A stretch of 62,553 nucleotides of DNA, from NCBI GenBank assembly GCA_937891905.1, contig CALATT010000069.1, positions 1 to 62,553 on the forward strand, read 5' to 3'. The notes under the pieces were generated by a model that saw nothing but the letters and a program-made list of their open reading frames with translations, searched no databases and was not told the origin of the DNA. Source of the DNA: an uncultured Bacteroidales bacterium (GTDB taxonomy: Bacteria > Bacteroidota > Bacteroidia > Bacteroidales > Paludibacteraceae). Each line of letters starts with the position of its first letter. The stretch's first letter is position 1. Shown here in pieces: positions 27,538 to 34,521 of the stretch. Made by a program: the position numbers and the translations under genes.

Positions 27538-28356
27538 TTAAAGCGCTTTTTCCATGGAAATATGTGGCATGTCTGCTTCGGTGAATAGTTCGCCGACTGT
27601 AGTAAAACCACACTTTTCATAGAAAGGTATGGCATGTGTTTGTGCATGCAATAGAAGTGTTGTAGCACCTTGTTTTAATGCTTCTTGTTCGATTTGGTCC
27701 ATGATGAGTTTTCCATACCCTTTTTTGCGGTCAATAGTGAGCATTCTTCCTATATGCCATGTGCCAGGTTTAGCATCTTGGAAAAGTCGTGCGTAGGCGA
27801 TAATACGGCCTTTGTGCTGCAGGGCGATATGAGTGGCTAGGTAATCCACATTGTCCATATCTTGGTAGTAACAATGTTGCTCCATGTAGAAGACTGCAAA
27901 TCGCGCTTTGAGTATTTCGTATAGTTCGGTGGTGGTAAGTTCTGCAAAAGGTTTGATTATCATCTTGAAACCTTTTGGTAATGCCTTTTTTATAGGGTTT
28001 CTTTTTCGTTTTTTAGCCTCTTGTTTCTCTAATTGTTCTTTAATGACGGCGAAAATATATTGGTGAACCGTTTTGTATTGTTTGTGGGTTTGGTCAAAAG
28101 GTAAAGAGCGGTTGTGGTCTTTCATTCGTTGTGTCCACTCCGCTAATTGTTCGGGGTCCGCGATAATCTTATTGACGAGGGTTGTAGTTTTTCCAAATAG
28201 TTTGCGATGCGCATTTTGTGCTTTTGAGGCAGGGTTGGTGTTTTTCGCCTGTGTGTAGGAGTGCATTTTACCATTTCTGGTGCGATAAATGGCGTCATCC
28301 TTTTTGCTCATTTTTCCACTTCGAAGCGTGTTGTCTGTTGTGATTATTTTTGCCAT
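27538..28356 (-). CDS. ElaA-like GNAT acetyltransferase fused to a small basic N-terminal domain
   Basis: A 272-residue protein. Residues ~1-125 form a basic domain (IYRTRNGKMHSYTQAKNTNP, SKAQNAHRKLFGKTTTLVNKI, WTQRMKDHNRS) that resembles small stand-alone Bacteroidales proteins with the YRTRNGK..SYT pattern. Residues ~130-272 are a GNAT domain of ElaA type: AYARLFQDAKPGTWHIGRMLTIDRKKGYGKLIM holds the acetyl-CoA loop (R/Q-x-x-G-x-G, here RKKGYGK), and HAQTHAIPFYEKCGF is the typical end. The N-acetyltransferase substrate is unknown. The GNAT half is firm; the fusion is direct (one open frame). Confidence 0.8.
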   Translation of the reverse strand: MAKIITTDNTLRSGKMSKKDDAIYRTRNGKMHSYTQAKNTNPASKAQNAHRKLFGKTTTLVNKIIADPEQLAEWTQRMKDHNRSLPFDQTHKQYKTVHQYIFAVIKEQLEKQEAKKRKRNPIKKALPKGFKMIIKPFAELTTTELYEILKARFAVFYMEQHCYYQDMDNVDYLATHIALQHKGRIIAYARLFQDAKPGTWHIGRMLTIDRKKGYGKLIMDQIEQEALKQGATTLLLHAQTHAIPFYEKCGFTTVGELFTEADMPHISMEKAL

Positions 28357-28429
28357 ATAGTTAAAATAAAGTATATATACTATGTATATATAGTATTTGT
28401 TGTTAAAATGTGATTTTTGGTGTATTATC

Positions 28430-28468
28430 TTATGGTTATCCTATGGGTATGTTATGGTTATCCTATGG
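28430..28468 (-). repeat. 17-nt direct repeat pair
   Basis: TTATGGTTATCCTATGG occurs at 28430-28446 and 28452-28468, 22 nt apart. It lies in the probable leader of the GNAT gene and could be an operator or one more short tandem repeat. Confidence 0.65.
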
Positions 28469-28547
28469 TATTACCTGCTACTTACTCAACAAGAGGGTAA
28501 AAAGGGTATTCATTGTGGTGGTGATTTATGTTTGTTTATTGTGGGTG

Positions 28548-28579
28548 CAAAGGTAGTAAAAATATCGCAGAAATGCAAA
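28548..28579 (-). promoter_or_regulatory. Probable promoter of the GNAT gene
   Basis: Minus strand -33 TTTG (28576-28579), 20-nt spacer, -7 TACCTTTG (28548-28555). It would give an unusually long leader of about 185 nt before ATG 28356. Confidence 0.65.
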
Positions 28580-28881
28580 TTATTTACCAAAAAACACCCA
28601 TTTTCTTGCATATGTGTAATTTTTCGGCACGCCCCTTCTTAATTATTCTATGTTTTCGCTCCGTCCGCTGCCCGCGGCGCTCATACTCGGAGTGCGTTCC
28701 GTCGCACTCCTTCACCCTCCGAAAAAGGAAGGGATGTAGGCTAAGAAATCACGACTATTTCTTCCATGCTTGCGCATTCATTATCCGCCAAAACAATCCT
28801 ATTTATGCGAGTATAATAGGCTTATTTCGCCTTGATAACAAAAAAGAAAAATCTTTTTTTTGAAGAAATATTCGTGATTTT
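28580..28881. other. Stretch without a recognisable gene
   Basis: The first part is AT-rich. A GC-rich block at about 28655-28735 carries a perfect 8-bp hairpin, GGAGTGCG/CGCACTCC (28689-28696 and 28703-28710). Short open frames on the plus strand have no plausible protein features. No RNA gene was recognised. Confidence 0.4.
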
Positions 28882-28913
28882 CTTGCATATGTGCAGTTTT
28901 TGTTGTACCTTTG
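28882..28913 (+). promoter_or_regulatory. Promoter of the zeta-like kinase operon
   Basis: -33 CTTG (28882-28885), 20-nt spacer and -7 TACCTTTG (28906-28913), 25 nt before ATG 28939. Confidence 0.75.
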
Positions 28914-28938
28914 CGGTCGCAAAGGATAAGTGAAAGGC

Positions 28939-29517
28939 ATGCAACACGCTAATTTATATATCATAGCAGGTCCTAATGGGGCAGGAAAAACAACTGCGGC
29001 ATATATTTTGTTGCCGACAATATTGAATTGCCCGAATTTTGTAAATGCAGATGAGATAGCTCGAGGTCTATCTCCTTTTGACCCTGAGTCAGTTGCGTTT
29101 GCAGCAGGGCGTATAATGTTGGCGCGCGTAGATGAGCTTTTAGAACGGAAAGTGGATTTTGCAATAGAGACAACTCTCTCTACTCGTTCCTATGTTCACT
29201 TGATACGACGCGCTCAGTCCTTAGGATATAAAGTACACTTGATTTTTTTCTTTTTAGAGAATGAAGAGCAAGCAGTACAACGCGTTGCGTGTCGGGTAAA
29301 GAATGGCGGACACAATATTCCGGAAGGTGATATTCGTCGCCGTTTTAAGAGGGGGATTTATAATCTAATACATTTGTATATGCCCATCTGTGATAGCATG
29401 CTTGTTTATAATAATGTCAAGATACCTGCTCTTTTAGTCGCTAAAAAAAGTGAATTATTAGGTGAAGTTGAATTGATAGAAGAAGAAATGTGGAATTTAT
29501 TAATTGAAAAGATATGA
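28939..29517 (+). CDS. Zeta-toxin family kinase-like protein
   Basis: A 192-residue protein. A GTG at 28930 is in frame, but ATG 28939 gives the usual beginning (MQHANLYIIAGPNGAGKTT). Walker A GPNGAGKTT (~11-19), FVNADEIARGLSPF (~35-48, the Asp of zeta kinases), FAIETTLSTRSYVHLIRRA (~75-93) and a late RVKNGGHNIPEGDIRRRFKRG (Arg-rich lid) are the zeta-toxin/UDP-GlcNAc kinase pattern. The catalytic Asp, the substrate-binding E-T-T-L-S and the lid arginines are present, so it should be an active kinase. The natural substrate could be UDP-N-acetylglucosamine or a nucleotide; this is inference. Its stop overlaps the start of a 50-codon gene (ATGA). Confidence 0.85.
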   Translation: MQHANLYIIAGPNGAGKTTAAYILLPTILNCPNFVNADEIARGLSPFDPESVAFAAGRIMLARVDELLERKVDFAIETTLSTRSYVHLIRRAQSLGYKVHLIFFFLENEEQAVQRVACRVKNGGHNIPEGDIRRRFKRGIYNLIHLYMPICDSMLVYNNVKIPALLVAKKSELLGEVELIEEEMWNLLIEKI

Positions 29518-29666
29518 GTACAAAAGAATTAGAATCCAAGGTTAACCAAGGATTGAAAATGGCACATCGCCGTATAGTGGAGCAACACCGTCGTGATAAT
29601 CAACCGCTCGTTTTTAGTGAAAATGGTGAGGTTTTGTTTGTAGATCCGTTCACAGTAGAATTGTAA
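29514..29666 (+). CDS. Small partner protein of the zeta-like kinase (50 aa)
   Basis: Start ATG 29514 overlaps the kinase stop by 4 nt. The 50 residues begin MSTKELESKVNQGLKMAHRR and end NGEVLFVDPFTVEL. The N-terminal half is a charged amphipathic helix. The tail is hydrophobic-acidic. The tight coupling suggests a partner or antitoxin. If so, the order (kinase first, small gene second) is the reverse of classic epsilon-zeta modules. I do not recognise the family. Confidence 0.7.
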   Translation: MSTKELESKVNQGLKMAHRRIVEQHRRDNQPLVFSENGEVLFVDPFTVEL

Positions 29667-29754
29667 TAGTTAACGGAGTATTCGTGATTGTATGTTACAA
29701 CGAATGGTTGACCATCCATGTAACATGAATTCGTGTTAAAATCTTAGAATCATC

Positions 29755-29790
29755 TGCCATTTATGCAAAATCCGCATAAATGGCATTTTT
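29755..29790 (+). terminator. Terminator of the kinase operon, part of composite repeat copy 1
   Basis: A perfect 12-bp stem, TGCCATTTATGC (29755-29766) with GCATAAATGGCA (29774-29785), a 7-nt loop and then TTTTTCTTTT. The same stem occurs at 61156-61186 and 62540-62553 (cut). Confidence 0.85.
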
Positions 29791-29792
29791 CT

Positions 29793-29824
29793 TTTGGTAC
29801 TTTCAAAAAAAATCACTACCTTTG
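29793..29824 (+). promoter_or_regulatory. Promoter of the immunity-like array, part of composite repeat copy 1
   Basis: -33 TTTG (29793-29796), 20-nt spacer, -7 TACCTTTG (29817-29824). It directly follows the terminator; the T run of the terminator runs into the -33 box. It drives the gene at 29860. Confidence 0.8.
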
Positions 29825-29859
29825 CAAACGATATCTACCTAATAATTTAACGGACTAGT

Positions 29860-30174
29860 ATGTCAGTAGAAAAGAAAGATATTATTGATTACATTACAGA
29901 AGAAAATGGGAAGAAAATGTTGTCTATTTCCGACCATCTTCAATGGGGTGATTTGCATCATTTATATGTGCTACAAGAAAAAATAAACATGTATCTATCT
30001 GCCATAGAAACAGGTCAAGTATCGGATTACTATCCAAACGCGACAAATGGTTACATAATATGCTTGTATTTAAAGTATGAACCCGACGAACAAGGAAAAT
30101 CATTCTTACAAAAAGTGAAAGACTTTCTAAATAATTCTGGATATGATTTCAAATATGAAATACTTAAAGAGTAG
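29860..30174 (+). CDS. DUF6572 family protein
   Basis: A 104-residue protein: KDIIDYITEENGKKMLSISD, DHLQWGDLHHLYVLQEKINM, YLSAIETGQVSDYYPNA and KYEPDEQGKSFLQKVKDFLN. This is the pattern of the small DUF6572 proteins that occur next to polymorphic toxin and immunity genes. No signal peptide. First gene of the AT-rich array, driven by composite repeat copy 1. Likely cytoplasmic immunity-associated protein; the function is not established. Confidence 0.7.
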   Translation: MSVEKKDIIDYITEENGKKMLSISDHLQWGDLHHLYVLQEKINMYLSAIETGQVSDYYPNATNGYIICLYLKYEPDEQGKSFLQKVKDFLNNSGYDFKYEILKE

Positions 30175-30203
30175 GAAAAAGTAATTCTAAAAACAGTAGA
30201 ATA

Positions 30204-30779
30204 ATGGAAATCAATGTAACACTTACTTTCTTTCCTTATGATATAGAATATGTGAAAGACAACTTTATATCTGCCATCGGAACAGAGTACAATATGTGTC
30301 ATTTTGATGATTATAAAGGTGCCATAAATGAGTATTATATTCAGCAATATAACGCGCCGTATGCGCAATTTATCTTATACGCACCGAAAAGTAATCCACA
30401 CACAACAATTATGTATGCAAATATAATAGATGGTTATGATAAACTTATCAACTTTGTGGCGAAAAAGTGCGAAATGGATTACTACAAGATCTCTATCTAT
30501 GATGGTACTTCTCAAATGATGGAGGCATATCATTTTCATTTCTATTCATCAACAAAATGCCGTCATATATTATGTTACAAAGATCCTCAGTGGGTATTCT
30601 ACGAAGAAGGTAATCCTTTGGATTTTGAGAATGTAGAATTATATAAATTGAGATTGAAGAAAAAACGGTTAAATAAAGAAATTATATTGCAGTATTTGAA
30701 TTGTTTAGGTTGGAATATGTTGAACGAGAATTTTTGGTGCGCGGAAAATGTTGTATATGAGTTTATGCGGGCATTGTAA
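30204..30779 (+). CDS. Hypothetical protein, possible immunity protein
   Basis: A 191-residue acidic/aromatic soluble protein (VTLTFFPYDIEYVKDNFISA ... IYDGTSQMMEAYHFHFYS ... EEGNPLDFENVELYKLRLKK). No signal peptide and no motif that I recognise. It follows the DUF6572 gene by 29 nt on the same strand, and the next stretch is an orphan coding tail. The context suggests a polymorphic-toxin immunity protein; this is inference only. Confidence 0.5.
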   Translation: MEINVTLTFFPYDIEYVKDNFISAIGTEYNMCHFDDYKGAINEYYIQQYNAPYAQFILYAPKSNPHTTIMYANIIDGYDKLINFVAKKCEMDYYKISIYDGTSQMMEAYHFHFYSSTKCRHILCYKDPQWVFYEEGNPLDFENVELYKLRLKKKRLNKEIILQYLNCLGWNMLNENFWCAENVVYEFMRAL

Positions 30780-30786
30780 CATTTGA

Positions 30787-30894
30787 AATAAATTTAGGTC
30801 AAGTTATAACAAGAAAACAAATAGACCAGAAGACCGAAAACTAATTCGTGAAAGCGCAAAACATCTTGATAAATATAAATCTGAAACAGAATGA
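30787..30894 (+). pseudogene. Orphan C-terminal coding tail 1 (probable toxin remnant)
   Basis: An open frame without a start codon reads ...SYNKKTNRPEDRKLIRESAK HLDKYKSETE and stops at TGA 30892-30894. The stop overlaps the ATG of the next gene (30891) as ATGA. The highly charged helical sequence ending exactly on a start codon looks like the 3' end of a toxin gene whose 5' part has been lost. Confidence 0.5.
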
Positions 30895-31406
30895 AAAAGA
30901 GAATTTTTGCAATATTGAAAACAATAATTAAATATATACTTGTTACAACGGCTGTATTCATTTCTATTATATTACTTTTAGTGGTTTTTCTAGAGTGCCG
31001 TTGGCGTTTTTGGAGCGATATTGACTTTGAAGAAGAGAATAAAATGAATCTATATGTGCCCGAAGAACCAAATATATCAGAACACGGCCTTATAAATTAT
31101 ACAAGTTTTGTGATAACATCCCCTGAAAAGATGCGCCGCTATTTGGACCAAAGGGAATATTATGGTCGCCCATCTTTTTATGGTAATTTTGAGACGGACT
31201 CTCTTGATTTTGAAAATTATGATTATATTTTTTCTGAGGGGGTGCCTATTCAGCGGATAAGAACACTTATATGGGATCAGTGCAGTTTCTATGAGTCAGA
31301 CACTCTCACTCCAATATTATATGATTGGAAAGAAGAACAAGTATCACGCAAAGTATATATCTATAAAATCAAGCCAAAGCATAAGTATCGAGATGTATGC
31401 GGATGA
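30891..31406 (+). CDS. Single-pass membrane protein, possible immunity protein
   Basis: A 171-residue protein. A basic N-terminus (MKKRIFAILKTIIKYILV) leads into one membrane helix (~10-36). The rest is an acidic, aromatic extracytoplasmic domain (DIDFEEENKMNLYVPEEPN ... IYKIKPKHKYRDVCG). No family recognised. Its ATG overlaps the stop of an orphan coding tail, the usual geometry of an immunity gene behind its toxin. A membrane-anchored immunity protein against an exported toxin is plausible. Confidence 0.5.
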   Translation: MKKRIFAILKTIIKYILVTTAVFISIILLLVVFLECRWRFWSDIDFEEENKMNLYVPEEPNISEHGLINYTSFVITSPEKMRRYLDQREYYGRPSFYGNFETDSLDFENYDYIFSEGVPIQRIRTLIWDQCSFYESDTLTPILYDWKEEQVSRKVYIYKIKPKHKYRDVCG

Positions 31407-31413
31407 ATGATAA

Positions 31414-31521
31414 GATTATAATCATAGCTATACCTCGCATCAAATGCACATTAAAGATAGAATGGGTGTCCTCGATTTTCCATTTGGAATACAAGATCAA
31501 TTAATTTTAAAATCATGTTAA
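31414..31521 (+). pseudogene. Orphan C-terminal coding tail 2 (probable toxin remnant)
   Basis: The frame opens after TAA 31411-31413 and reads DYNHSYTSHQMHIKDRMGVL then DFPFGIQDQLILKSC before TAA 31519-31521. It overlaps the start of the next gene (ATG 31515). The His-rich, compact sequence reads like a true protein end rather than random codons. Confidence 0.5.
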
Positions 31522-32252
31522 AAATGAGAAGAATACTATCTATCTTGCTATTATGCATGCTTACATCAGTATTACATGCAGAATACGAAATGTTAGACTC
31601 CCTAAGGTTGACAGAGAACTTTACTTTTAAGCAAAAAGTAATCGTACATTATGTGAAAGTTCCCAATGCTATAGTTGATAGTATGGCTGTGGTAGAATTT
31701 GTATATAAAGAAAATCTTTATATTATATCTTCCGTATTCAATCAAGATTATAATGAATACATGCAAGAATATCTAGATGTGCCTTCTCTAGTCAGAAAAA
31801 TACTTTCTACTTATCCTACAGAATGTAGTCGTGGAGATTGTGGATATACTTTTACATATGATAGTGATTTACCATCAACACTAACTCTATATACATTTCC
31901 AAATATGGATACCATTCAGTATGTAACAACAAGTTCTCCACAACTTCATATGGCTGTTATCCAAGATACCATATTGGGGTCTTCAAATATTCGATGTGGG
32001 GTCTCTTTAAATAATTTATTTGGAAAGTTATTTGTTGATTCGCCATGTTACTATGACTATAATAAGTACCGAAATATAGTCTTCGTACCTGCATCCTTTG
32101 ATAATAGTTTATATAAAAGAGACGGTTACTTAACTCTTCTTGATGCTTGTTTTGTGATTGAAAATAAAAATGGTATAATTAGTAAAATAGAAATAAGACA
32201 AATGGATTATTTTAACAAAAAGACTATTATACGAGATCTTGAATTTTATTAA
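31515..32252 (+). CDS. Exported protein of unknown function
   Basis: A 245-residue protein with a signal peptide (LSILLLCMLTSVLHA). The start is ATG 31515 or, more typical for a signal peptide, ATG 31524. The mature part is mixed alpha/beta with a Cys pair (TECSRGDCGYTF). No family recognised. It overlaps orphan tail 2 at its start and is followed 8 nt later by a lipoprotein gene. The pair could be a periplasmic immunity/helper unit; this is inference. Confidence 0.5.
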   Translation: MLKMRRILSILLLCMLTSVLHAEYEMLDSLRLTENFTFKQKVIVHYVKVPNAIVDSMAVVEFVYKENLYIISSVFNQDYNEYMQEYLDVPSLVRKILSTYPTECSRGDCGYTFTYDSDLPSTLTLYTFPNMDTIQYVTTSSPQLHMAVIQDTILGSSNIRCGVSLNNLFGKLFVDSPCYYDYNKYRNIVFVPASFDNSLYKRDGYLTLLDACFVIENKNGIISKIEIRQMDYFNKKTIIRDLEFY

Positions 32253-32260
32253 CAGAAACT

Positions 32261-32911
32261 ATGCCTAAGCAGATTTTTTTTATTTGTGTAGTTGTAATGT
32301 TCACTTTTTTGAATTGCTCAACAAAAAAAACAACGGCAGAAGGAGATCCTCTTTCTCTGCCATCGGAAATAACTACAGATAACATTATGTCACACTTGAG
32401 TGTGGTTGCAGATACCATATATGAGCCTGGTATTGAGAATCCTATTTTGATAAACATTAAATTATATTATAAAGATTCACTCATTCACCATAACTCGGAA
32501 TCATTGTATGAATGTGGAAGTGTACAAAATATTCCCTATAACGATTCGGTTTCCTATGTCCTAATCAATGAATTTGATCCTATAAGTTCAAAGACACTTA
32601 ATGTATGGAGATGTAGTACTAAAGAGAAAGTTTTATCACAGGTAGTTGATGGTCAAGTGATAAAGGATATTGATGATGATGGTGTTCTTGAAATTATAGG
32701 TCAGGAGATAGTAGAAGCTGCATGCATCCAATGTGATAGCAGTTTCTATTCTCCAATTCATGTGTATAAACTAGGAATATATTGCACGGAGGACAATATT
32801 TTGTCGGAAGAATTAACTATTCTCAGATACGGATGCTATTTAGGAGATAAATATAAAGACACTATATTGCCGATAAAAACCATCTATTATAATAGTGATA
32901 CGCTATGGTAA
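32261..32911 (+). CDS. Small lipoprotein of unknown function
   Basis: A 216-residue protein with a lipobox FTFLNC (~14-19) after a hydrophobic start. The mature part contains a Cys cluster (EAACIQCDSSF, YCTEDN, YGCYLGD) and an EF-hand-like IKDIDDDGVLEIIG. Probably envelope-anchored. It follows the exported protein gene at 8 nt and its stop codon lies inside orphan tail 3. No function known to me. Confidence 0.5.
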   Translation: MPKQIFFICVVVMFTFLNCSTKKTTAEGDPLSLPSEITTDNIMSHLSVVADTIYEPGIENPILINIKLYYKDSLIHHNSESLYECGSVQNIPYNDSVSYVLINEFDPISSKTLNVWRCSTKEKVLSQVVDGQVIKDIDDDGVLEIIGQEIVEAACIQCDSSFYSPIHVYKLGIYCTEDNILSEELTILRYGCYLGDKYKDTILPIKTIYYNSDTLW

Positions 32912-32982
32912 AGTGCAAGCGCCTAATGAAAAATCCCTATTGGCCGTTGGATATTCCGCAAGGAGAAAACCCTGTTAACTAA
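32899..32982 (+). pseudogene. Orphan C-terminal coding tail 3 (probable toxin remnant)
   Basis: The frame after TGA 32896-32898 reads YAMVKCKRLMKNPYWPLDIP then QGENPVN before TAA 32980-32982. The P..WPLDIPQG-NP end resembles the short tails of RHS-type and other polymorphic toxins. It lies 26 nt upstream of an Imm11/Imm43-like gene. Confidence 0.45.
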
Positions 32983-33008
32983 ATTAATGCTAAAATTTAA
33001 GATAAAAT

Positions 33009-33578
33009 ATGGAAATTTTTTTTGACTTTGGAAAAAAACTTTATGGCGGAGTTTGGGAAATAGAATCAGACATGCCATATAGTTGTATAAGCGAAGTGCC
33101 TTTTGATAAGGCCAATACTGAGTTGTTGGATCTCCCTTTTCGAATTTGTCACGGAAAGAAACAACGTGATATCATTTATTATTATGAAGGTATAAGCATA
33201 GAGTTTTTGTCGCAAAATATATATGATTTTCTGTCAAGATATAGTGATGTAAGACCATATCTATATCCTATTCGTATCAGCGATATAGATGATGCATATT
33301 ATTTTGTTCATAATTTGCCCGAAGTCCACTTTATCAATCGGAATGTGTATATTCCGGGTACAAATTATGAGACGGAAATCCCTTGTTTTTTGTTACAAGA
33401 CAACCTGCCTCCGCTGTTTAGTTTGGATAACACAAGGTGTAAAATTATAACTTCTGAGATGAAAGACGCCATGATAAAAACAAAGTTAACGAATGTCTCT
33501 TTTGAACCTGTATATGGTGTATCGTCTATGGAAGAATACTATGAGTTGCAAATGGAAGGTAAATTGAATCCAATATAA
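33009..33578 (+). CDS. Imm11/Imm43-like (DUF1629-type) immunity protein, copy 1
   Basis: A 189-residue soluble protein. The core CHGKKQRDIIYYYEGISIEF ... LYPIRISDIDDAYYFVHNLP ... ITSEMKDAMIKTKLTNVSFE follows the DUF1629/Imm11 pattern: G-K-x-x-D, a 'substituted for the last residue' strand, a YYf(v/i) strand and a late helix followed by T-x-(V/I)-x-F. It is clearly homologous to the next gene. It would neutralise a cognate toxin in the cytoplasm. It follows orphan tail 3. Confidence 0.6.
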   Translation: MEIFFDFGKKLYGGVWEIESDMPYSCISEVPFDKANTELLDLPFRICHGKKQRDIIYYYEGISIEFLSQNIYDFLSRYSDVRPYLYPIRISDIDDAYYFVHNLPEVHFINRNVYIPGTNYETEIPCFLLQDNLPPLFSLDNTRCKIITSEMKDAMIKTKLTNVSFEPVYGVSSMEEYYELQMEGKLNPI

Positions 33579-33600
33579 TAGTCCCCAAAATTTAGACAAA

Positions 33601-33631
33601 TTTGCGTAATTAAAAAAACATAGTACCTTTG
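33601..33631 (+). promoter_or_regulatory. Promoter of the second Imm11-like gene
   Basis: -33 TTTG (33601-33604, extended as TTTGCGTA), 19-nt spacer and -7 TACCTTTG (33624-33631). ATG 33716 follows about 85 nt later. Confidence 0.7.
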
Positions 33632-33715
33632 CAGCGATATTATTAAAACCGAGTTTGAAAAATTGGAATTAAAAAAAAGGTGCAGAACAAGGAATCCAAA
33701 AACAGGAGATTTGCA

Positions 33716-34297
33716 ATGAAAAAATTTTATATTATATCAAATGACTTTCGAAATAGCGTAATTCAGTTAACATCAAATAAGTCATACGCCGAAATTGAGC
33801 CTTATTTAGATCAGTATTCTACCGAAAAATTACCCAATGATGTGACTTTTAGCGTTGCAAAAGGGAAAAAATGGGCTGATTTGTTGTACTATCACGAAGC
33901 GGCAAGTATCGTGTTTTTTTCTAAGAAGGTTATAAATATCTTGTCCACTATAATTGACATGAAGGACTTATGTTATCCTATAAAAATTGAAGCGGAAAAT
34001 GTTCCTCAATACTATTTTATATATAATAAAGTAGCATACAAACTAGTCAACCCGGATTATTTGCTTAATGATTTTGGTGAACCGCCATATCTTTATATTC
34101 CTCAAGAAGAATTAGAAAAACATAAACTCTTTACTCATATAAATGGCATTTGTAACATAGTGGATGAAGATATAATGCAAGAAATGAAGAAATCTAAAGT
34201 AACCAATATTCGATTTAGAGAAATCTATGTTATAGATACTGGTGAGTATGAAGAGTTGATTCGCCAGCATAACCAACAGAAACCTTTTCTTCCGTAG
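33716..34297 (+). CDS. Imm11/Imm43-like (DUF1629-type) immunity protein, copy 2
   Basis: A 193-residue protein beginning MKKFYIISNDFRNSVIQ. A GTG 36 nt upstream is in frame but the ATG fits better. It shares with copy 1 the elements VAKGKKWADLLYYHEAASIVF, LCYPIKIEAENVPQYYFIYN and VDEDIMQEMKKSKVTNIRFRE. Divergence between the two copies is large, so each probably served a different toxin. It has its own promoter and no orphan tail ahead of it. Confidence 0.6.
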   Translation: MKKFYIISNDFRNSVIQLTSNKSYAEIEPYLDQYSTEKLPNDVTFSVAKGKKWADLLYYHEAASIVFFSKKVINILSTIIDMKDLCYPIKIEAENVPQYYFIYNKVAYKLVNPDYLLNDFGEPPYLYIPQEELEKHKLFTHINGICNIVDEDIMQEMKKSKVTNIRFREIYVIDTGEYEELIRQHNQQKPFLP

Positions 34298-34327
34298 TTT
34301 TGTAGTACCATACCTTGGTATATTATT

Positions 34328-34381
34328 GTAGCCTTCCCTATTAATGTGTGCTTCCCCTTATTGTGCGCACAGGAAGGCTAC
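34328..34381. repeat. Long inverted repeat after the immunity array
   Basis: A 10-bp perfect outer stem, GTAGCCTTCC (34328-34337) with GGAAGGCTAC (34372-34381). A 7-bp inner stem (34345-34351 with 34365-34371) stacks on it. No gene overlaps. It could be a terminator, a structured RNA or an element end. The rest of 34382-34521 holds smaller hairpins and no gene that I can see. Confidence 0.5.
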
Positions 34382-34521
34382 AGCGACTGGAAATAAGGTT
34401 CGGAATGTCGGTCTTGTATTCTTCCAAATAGGAGAAAAGCAAAGACTCGCTGTCCCTTCGGACAAATAAAAAAAGTCCGCAGGATTGAGGTGATAGAATC
34501 TTTACCTACCTTAAGGAAAAA

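Noticed and set aside
28528..28863. Rightward open frame of 111 codons
   Set aside because: Low-complexity and basic composition, crosses promoter and hairpin sequence, no plausible domain.
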